NCBI RefSeq assembly: GCF_964204865.1
Contig: NC_135253.1
Location: 21,860,001-21,924,000 of the forward strand
Source of the DNA: Styela clava
Lineage: Eukaryota; Chordata; Ascidiacea; Stolidobranchia; Styelidae
Direction of reading: 5' to 3'
DNA: 64,000 bases
In this document: positions 57,860-64,000 of the stretch, one piece after another
Numbering within the stretch: position 1 is the first letter of the stretch
Layout: each line of letters opens with the position of its first letter
Program-made: the position numbers and the translations under genes
Notes under the pieces: model-generated
Told to the model about the DNA's origin: nothing
Database searches by the model: none
Seen by the model: the letters and a program-made list of their open reading frames with translations, nothing else

Positions 57860-60800
57860 TTATGTTTGTTGTATGAGAGAGGTGTTGACCAATTTCTCAT
57901 TCAATGTCAACTGAGCTTGTAGAACATTGGTCAAGTAACGAACCATGAGAAGATCCTGCGGAAAAAGACAAAATAAAAGATTACACGAGGCCACAAGCCC
58001 TAATAGGTTGGGAACCACTGACCTAGTCGTCACAATGCCGGCCCCAGATATATATGCGATACAGTTTGAAGATACCCCCATGTCCACCCATGAGTGGGCC
58101 AGTTACACATAATAGACTTGATTACGGGGCCGGAGGCTCATGGCTCAATATGAAAAACTATGAATAAAAACCATGTGGACTAACGTTTATATAATAACAA
58201 GAAGCACAATCTATCAATCAGGATCATTATGACATGATCTTCATCAATACCTTCAAAATCAATTTAGAAACACACCGGTAGGTCAGATGCCGCCGCAATT
58301 TGCCCACCCTTGATATAAATTACCTGTTAAATTACCAAACTACAGTATATCACAGCAACCAGGTTCACACTTACATTTATATTATTATTCAGCATTGTAT
58401 CGAACTCCTTCTCTGAGAGATGTGGAACTGAATAAATAAGATCAAGTAGAAATCTGCCAGTGTTAGAATCTGGAGGTGTTGTCCCATCCTGAAATAAAAA
58501 ACATTGTTCAAAATATCTCAACAAATACTTTTTAGACTGTCACCAAAATTTTGGGAACACACAGTGCACAGATCTCACATTTATCACCATTTGAAAGAAC
58601 AAGTCGATTGACGGTACTAGTCAACTTTTTGTGCGCTTCCCTAAAAATCAAATCTCCTGCCTATAAGGCATTCAATATGTCTACATAGGCAAATCAATTG
58701 AAGATCGATGTCATATATTTATCCGTACTCCAGCAGGTTAATTCCCATATACCGTACTGGTCGATAAAATGTTTTTTTGGGGGAGAGGAAAGTCGGTTCA
58801 TACGGCAAACAGTCTCTCGTCCAGTTACTAGTCCATGTTGGATATGGGTACAGTTATTATTAAACAGTTATTCATTTCGAATAAATGAAATTGATATTCA
58901 AATGCTATCAATTGCTAACTGTCACTGGTCAGTTACGGCTAGGGATGGGCAATGTAGAATAATTTACTATTCTAGAATAGTTAAATCGAATCCAGAATAC
59001 CGAATCCTATTCTATTTTTATACTTATTCAAATAGTGGGAATTTCTACATTGCTGGATTTAGATGGTAAAAAATTGCAAATGTATTACTTACTATAAATG
59101 TATCATCTATTTGGAAATGTCCTGAACATTGGATTTCATTTGATACTAAACAGGCAGTTCCCAGGACAATAAAATTTAGGAATATTACAATATTTTTTGC
59201 CTTCAATTGTTCCAAAGATGTATGTAATCCCTAAATACTAATAAATACCGATATGCTAAATTAAGACACGCTTTACACACTTTAATAGTAAGCGGTTAAA
59301 TACAAAATAGACATGAAACGGCGTTAAATCATTATTAATGTAAGTCTGCCGAGTATACTAAAACGAACCCGCTGAGAACCAGCGTGTGGCCAATGCAACC
59401 TATGCGCCGTTGCAAAATATTAAATTTACCCACTATCAATTAAAATCAACCTTTTATTCTGTGAGAGCAAGACACGTAAAACCAAGTTCCCGTAAACGCG
59501 ATTTCGTACTTAGTTATTATGTAATAACATCTGAAGACGAACTCATTTTTCTATGATTATCGTTACATATCATTATCTATCCAGACTTGGCCTTACTCAA
59601 ATTCAATACGTCACTATCTTCGCCAGATGCGGCAACTTTTTTCAAAATTCATCGGTGACTAAAATACTACAGACTTCCAATCAAACGTGCGTCTATCTTG
59701 AACGATAGAAATGTTATCATTAATCATTATCTACCCAGACTTAGCCCTACTCAAATTCAATACGTCACTATCTTAGCCAGATGCGGCAACTTTTTTCAAA
59801 ATTTATCGGCGACTAAAATACTACAGACTTCCAATCAAACGTGCGTCTATCTTGAACGATAGAAATGTTATCATTAATCATTATCTACCCAGACTTAGCC
59901 CTACTCAAATTCAATACGTCACTATCTTAGCCAGATGCGGCAACTTTTTTCAAAATTTATCGGCGACTAAAATACAACAGACACTCAATCAAACGTGCGT
60001 CTATCTTGAACGATAGAAATGTTATCATTAATCATTATCTACCCAGACTTAGCCCTACTCAAATTCAATACGTCACTATCTTCGCCAGATGCGGCAACTT
60101 TTTTCAAAATTTATCGGCGGCTAAAATACTACAGACTACTCGATCAAACGTGCGTCTATCTTGAACGATAGAAACGGACCGAAAAATATGTAATCTTTTA
60201 AGAGTGAAATTTAAATGTGAGAGTTGTTCGCGTTTTGCGATATAACTTTGTATTTCGGAAAATGGTATAATAAAATTATTCGTGAATAATATTTGATCTA
60301 AATTAATGGCGAGTAATGTTATAACATTTAACGCCTGGCTTTTGGTTTACGTGCATCATTTTTTTGGGAAAACTCGTAGGTCGCGAAAAATCATTTAATT
60401 TAAAATGAGGCAAGGCACGTCTGTAAACAATTAAAGATTGTTGCATTCAGATTATCGGAATATCACCAATAAGTCGGCACAAATAACGCTAGCTGGGTAG
60501 CAAAGAAGGAAAACGCAAAAGTGGTGCAATAACGAGTCCTCGCCGTGAGGTTATATTACCGACTTCTTGTCCTTAATATGCCGATTGAAATTACAGTGTT
60601 TGATGTTTACCGATTTACGGGTTCTTTGCGAGCAGACGCAAGTTTAATTAAACGAGAGAGATTTCCACGCGAGAAAAACGCTCGTCTATAATTGATAAAT
60701 TAGAAACCCGAAATACAAAAATTGACGCTTGGCGCCAGAGAGGCGGAAACCGAATCCTGTTATCGGATCCCGTTGGATTCGAATACTTTGGGATTCGAAT

Positions 60801-63800
60801 CCTCCGGATTCGGTATTCTATATTGCCCATCCCTAGTTACGGCCTCCTTTACCGTCAAGTCAGAGCATCTGGGACAAATGACTAGCTGACTAAACACTCA
60901 GTGCTTTTTTTATCTTAAGTGACTCAAGAGTCTCGCTGCACGGTGCTCCCGAAGTATGCGAACCAAGATGGCGGACATCGGAACGTAACATGGGTAACAG
61001 GTTAGGGTTAGGCGATTATTTTTTTCCAATTTTTCTTATTTTAGTCCTATTATCAGTTCGAAGACTAGCCAAGAGCCTCCCGTAGTATTTATACCTAAAA
61101 TTATGGCCTAACCCTAACCTAGTACACATATTACATTCCGATGTCCGCCATTTTGGTTCGCATACTTCGGGAGCCCCCGCTGCACACTATCACAATTTTA
61201 TTAAATATTGATATTTAAATATGTGATTTACTTCAGACAACCCTGAATTCACCAGCATACCTGAACACTTTTGACATAATTCAAACAGACATCCAGCATT
61301 GAAGTTAAGTTTTCGATTGCTTCTGTTACATGCTGGAACTCTGATGGTACGGTTACTACACCTGCTTTCTTTGTGCAACCCTGGAAAATTTTTTTTTTAT
61401 GCGAAAGTTTTTCTTTTATGTATTTTAACGGCCTTGTTGGAAGAAGTGTCCTGGAATACCATCCTAATTTGTTATTCTAGAACAGGGTTTCCCAAACTGG
61501 GGCCTGCTGGGGGTCCGTGATGACTGCACAGGGGGTTCGCAACAATATAAGAAGAGTCTGGTAGATCTTTGATGATTGATTTCAATCAAAAAGGCCATTG
61601 TTTTGCTTTAGTTGAGCGATACGGATGAATATCTATTGCTGTCAGAAAATGCAATTAATTTTATTTTAAAACGACCTACATGTGTGAGGCAGCATTTTCA
61701 GCTATCACCAATATGATGGCAAAATACAGGTGAGACTTGCGTAAAGTCGGACCTACGAGTTTGCTTGCCACAAATTGCTCCAAAAATTGTGCAGCGAAAC
61801 ACATTAACGTTGTTTTGTTGTATCCTACTGTTCTAGAAACATTATCCTTCCTCGTTAGTTAAGCACAGAAATTGTTACGACATAGGAAGGGGGTACGTCA
61901 AAACTAATATTCACAAATAGGAGTCCGCAGCTCAAAAAGTTTGGGAAACTCTGTTCTAAAAAATAATATATTTTGTGATTAACTATGCATTTATATCATA
62001 GCGAGAGCATAATGGGGGATTCATAAGCTGCTGCACAGGAATGAAAATTAATTTCATGAACATTTACTAGTTTTTTTTGACAAATTATCAAATAAAATTT
62101 TATTGTGGAGATCATATCATTATATCACAGAGTGAGGGGAAAGACAATAATGCACTTTAATCAATGTTGAGTTGTTTCCAAGTCCTGTGTCCAACATAAT
62201 CTGATATTTTTCTACAAAATGATGATATATTGAGCTCATGAAGTATGCATACCAAGATGAGGGACAACAGAACGTAGTGTGTGTACCAGGTTAGGGTTAG
62301 GCCATAATTTTAGGTACAAATACTACGGGAGTCACTTGAAATCGTAATAGAACTAAAATAGGGAAAATTGTAATAAAATTATGGCCCAACCCTAACCTGG
62401 TACATATACTACGTTCTGGGGTCCGCCAGATTGGTACGCATACTTCAGAAATACCGATATTATTACATAAGGGGTCGTGAGAGCTTGTATCTTGCTTTGA
62501 ACTAAATTGTACAAATAAAGATCCTATGAAGACATTAATCTCGCCTGGTGAGTACTAGGGTCTTGCAGTTTCAGTAAGTTGATTATTGCAGATGCGTAGA
62601 TCTGGGTGGTGCAAGGAGTCATAAATACTTACAGTTTGAATTCTGTCGACTCCAACCCTCTCTGCATCGTATTGAAGTAATTTCACATCAACGGGTGTGA
62701 ACATCATTCCTTGGGTTTTGCCTGGGACTCCAATGGGTGAGCTTGTGTAAAAAGAAAAGATATATATTATTGTATTCCAGGATCACTTAAATTGGCACCT
62801 AATTGATATAAAATTGTGTTCAACCTTGATCATACTTTTAGATTTAAACCAGGGTGGTCCAAGGTTGTCAACTCCGAGGGCCACAAAATTATTTTAGCAT
62901 TATTCGCGGGCCACAAATAGTGCCAAGAATAGGTAAACAGTGCAATACAAAACAAGTACTTGTCAGTATTTGTCTTTTGTCAAGCTAAAATATGCAAAAA
63001 CCACCAAAAAAAACCTGCATAAGTCTTTTTATATCTACATTTAGTGTAAGATTTCGACGGAAAATGGTACTCCTGTAGTATGTGAATCAAGATGGCGGAC
63101 ACAGGAACGTAGTTTGTGTAACAGGTTGGAGTCAGACCATAATTTCACGTACAAATAGCTAGTCCCAGAACTAGTAATATAACTAAAATATAGAAAATTG
63201 GAATAAAATTATGGCCTAACCCTAACCTGGTACACATACCACGTTCCGTTGTCCGCTATTATTGTGACGCATACTACAGGTGTACTGGAAAAAAGTGCCA
63301 TAACACTAGTCACATCAGTGATGTAACAATATGTTAAAAGATTTTTCTGATTAACTTTATGGCAAAACAACACCAAATGCGATTTTTTGATTACCCTCTG
63401 ATTCCGGCGCGGGCCACAGATAATGCAGCGGCCGGCCACATGTGGCCCGCGGGCCTGAGTTTGGACAACCCTGATTTAAACAGCTTAAAGTCTCGTCAAT
63501 CAGCTTTTACTAACCTATAATGAATAAATCTACATAGTTTCAGACTTACAGTAGCTCAAGGCAACTTCACTCAGAACCAAATCTTTTTTACCTCTGAGTG
63601 GGAGTGCATTATTACCTTGCCTTGAAAAAATTCTCATGAAATTTTTTTTATTATTCATTACTCCCCACCTTATGTATGCTTTGAATCCAAGTTCTCCGTT
63701 AGTCAGTGTTGTATCAACAGTGAGATGAACTGGCATTTTATTTTTACTTTCTTTCGTATAATACTCGTGGATAAGTACAGAGTGTTCGGTAATGTCATGC

Positions 63801-64000
63801 CCAGTCGCGTACCTGGTGAAGAATAAATAGAAGTGTTTATTGATAAAAAATGTTATTATTATTGGTATCATGCACCGCAGTGTTCACTATTAGCGCACTT
63901 TTTTTGCGATATGTGAGTGACACCTTCGCAGTTATTTTTAAAGACTGCGAAATCGTCATTTTTAATGCGTCTGTCGTCTTACCAGATGCCCCGTTGAAAA
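57860..64000 (-). CDS. EIF3F: eukaryotic translation initiation factor 3 subunit F, 3' part (partial at window edge)
   Basis: Exons, in transcript order: 64000-63983 (partial, runs off the edge), 63812-63669, 62741-62633, 61380-61261, 58488-58375 and 57955-57860 (stop TAA). All junctions are GT-AG and phases agree. The joined protein reads [12 protein letters not shown], then VHLTVDT, then [15 protein letters not shown], then AERVGVDRI, then TGRFLLDLI and [10 protein letters not shown], ending [23 protein letters not shown], a clear match to animal eIF3f. eIF3f is an MPN-domain scaffold of the eIF3 complex that helps load mRNA on the 40S ribosome. As in other eIF3f proteins, the H-x-H metal motif of active MPN+ proteases is absent (ATG in its place). 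The upstream N-terminal region lies outside the window. Introns carry a 1.9-kb hAT-like element, a hATC-remnant element, and several MITEs. Confidence 0.95.
58940..60835. mobile_element. hAT-like element, 1896 bp, in an EIF3F intron
   Basis: TAGGGATGGGCAATGTAGAA to TCTATATTGCCCATCCCTA, flanked by perfect GTTACGGC (58932-58939, 60836-60843). Subterminal ATTCGAATCC motifs. Contains the 154-bp repeat array and no transposase. It landed inside a diverged SINE copy. Confidence 0.9.
59552..60176. repeat. 154-bp tandem repeat, four copies, inside hAT-like element
   Basis: CCAGACTT recurs at 59581, 59735, 59889 and 60043, exactly 154 bp apart. Each unit has CAATACGTCACTATCTT, CCAGATGCGGCAACTTTT and TCTATCTTGAACGATAGAAA, the last forming a short hairpin. 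Confidence 0.95.
60942..61177. mobile_element. family-1 MITE, long form, perfect 8-bp duplication
   Basis: GGTGCTCCCGAAGTATGCGA to CATACTTCGGGAGCCCC, flanked by CGCTGCAC (60934-60941, 61178-61185). In the EIF3F intron. Confidence 0.95.
61483..61953 (+). mobile_element. hAT element remnant carrying a transposase C-terminal fragment
   Basis: CAGGGTTTCCCAAACTGGGG to AAAAAGTTTGGGAAACTCTG, flanks TTCTAGAA and TTCTAAAA (7 of 8). At ~61676-61740 it encodes [16 protein letters not shown], the conserved start of the hAT dimerisation domain (ZBED5/SCAND3-like), then a stop and more broken sequence. Confidence 0.85.
62234..62456. mobile_element. family-1 MITE, long form
   Basis: GAGCTCATGAAGTATGCATA to GGTACGCATACTTCAGAAAT; interior contains AGGTTAGGGTTAGG and CCCAACCCTAACC. 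In an EIF3F intron. Confidence 0.85.
62850..63473. mobile_element. non-autonomous hAT element, 624 bp, with nested MITE
   Basis: CAGGGTGGTCCAAGGTTGTC to GAGTTTGGACAACCCTG, flanked by perfect ATTTAAAC (62842-62849, 63474-63481). A family-1 MITE (63068-63287) is nested inside. In an EIF3F intron. Confidence 0.9.
63068..63287. mobile_element. family-1 MITE nested in hAT element
   Basis: CTCCTGTAGTATGTGAATCA to GACGCATACTACAGGTG. Contains CAAGATGGCGGACAC at the left and CCGTTGTCCGC at the right. Confidence 0.8.

Overview
Invertebrate animal nuclear DNA: AT-rich, with GT-AG introns, polyadenylation-type signals, dense small transposons and a tRNA-derived SINE. The human-like EIF3F and CCDC83 proteins and the style of the repeats make an invertebrate chordate (tunicate-like) my best guess, but the sequence does not prove the taxon. 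Five protein-coding genes can be supported. Four are not transposon genes of any kind I know: a CCDC83-like coiled-coil gene in one exon (25122-26444, +); two tandem copies of an intronless nicotinamidase (34032-34877 and 40791-41636, +); and the 3' part of EIF3F in six visible exons (57860-64000, -), running off the right edge. The fifth is a five-exon gene (43766-52276, +) for a 170-residue four-pass membrane protein, visible only when the exons are joined by hand. It resembles the TMEM272-like family weakly.

Layout. 1-25 kb has no well-supported host gene. It is a mosaic of short inverted-repeat elements (three related or distinct MITE families, all carrying CCCTAACC-type motifs), foldbacks, short tandem repeats, a dispersed ~2 kb duplication (10508-12566 and 17868-19685), and three hAT-type elements with perfect 8-bp target duplications: 13133-14691 (non-coding), 15101-17476 (decayed transposase, +) and 21194-23876 (decayed but nearly complete transposase, -). 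25-29 kb holds CCDC83 plus two small hAT-type elements.

29-42.7 kb is a direct tandem duplication of about 7 kb, each unit carrying one nicotinamidase gene preceded by 4-5 copies of a ~135-bp module. The two coding sequences differ at seven bases, six of them synonymous, so both copies look maintained. Elements present in one unit and absent from the other give dated empty/filled insertion sites.

43-52.3 kb is the membrane-protein gene, whose introns are packed with mobile elements, including a piggyBac-like TTAA element nested in a 1.8-kb hAT-like element. 52.3-57.8 kb is intergenic with a ~101-bp satellite array and a 108-bp tandem repeat. 57.9-64 kb is EIF3F; one intron holds a 1.9-kb hAT-like element that carries its own array of four 154-bp repeats.

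The genes do not form a pathway. EIF3F is a translation-initiation subunit, nicotinamidase feeds NAD salvage, CCDC83 is a poorly characterised coiled-coil protein and the membrane protein is unassigned. The main interest lies in the duplicated nicotinamidase locus with its repeated upstream modules, the hidden spliced membrane-protein gene, and the unusually clear record of transposon insertions.
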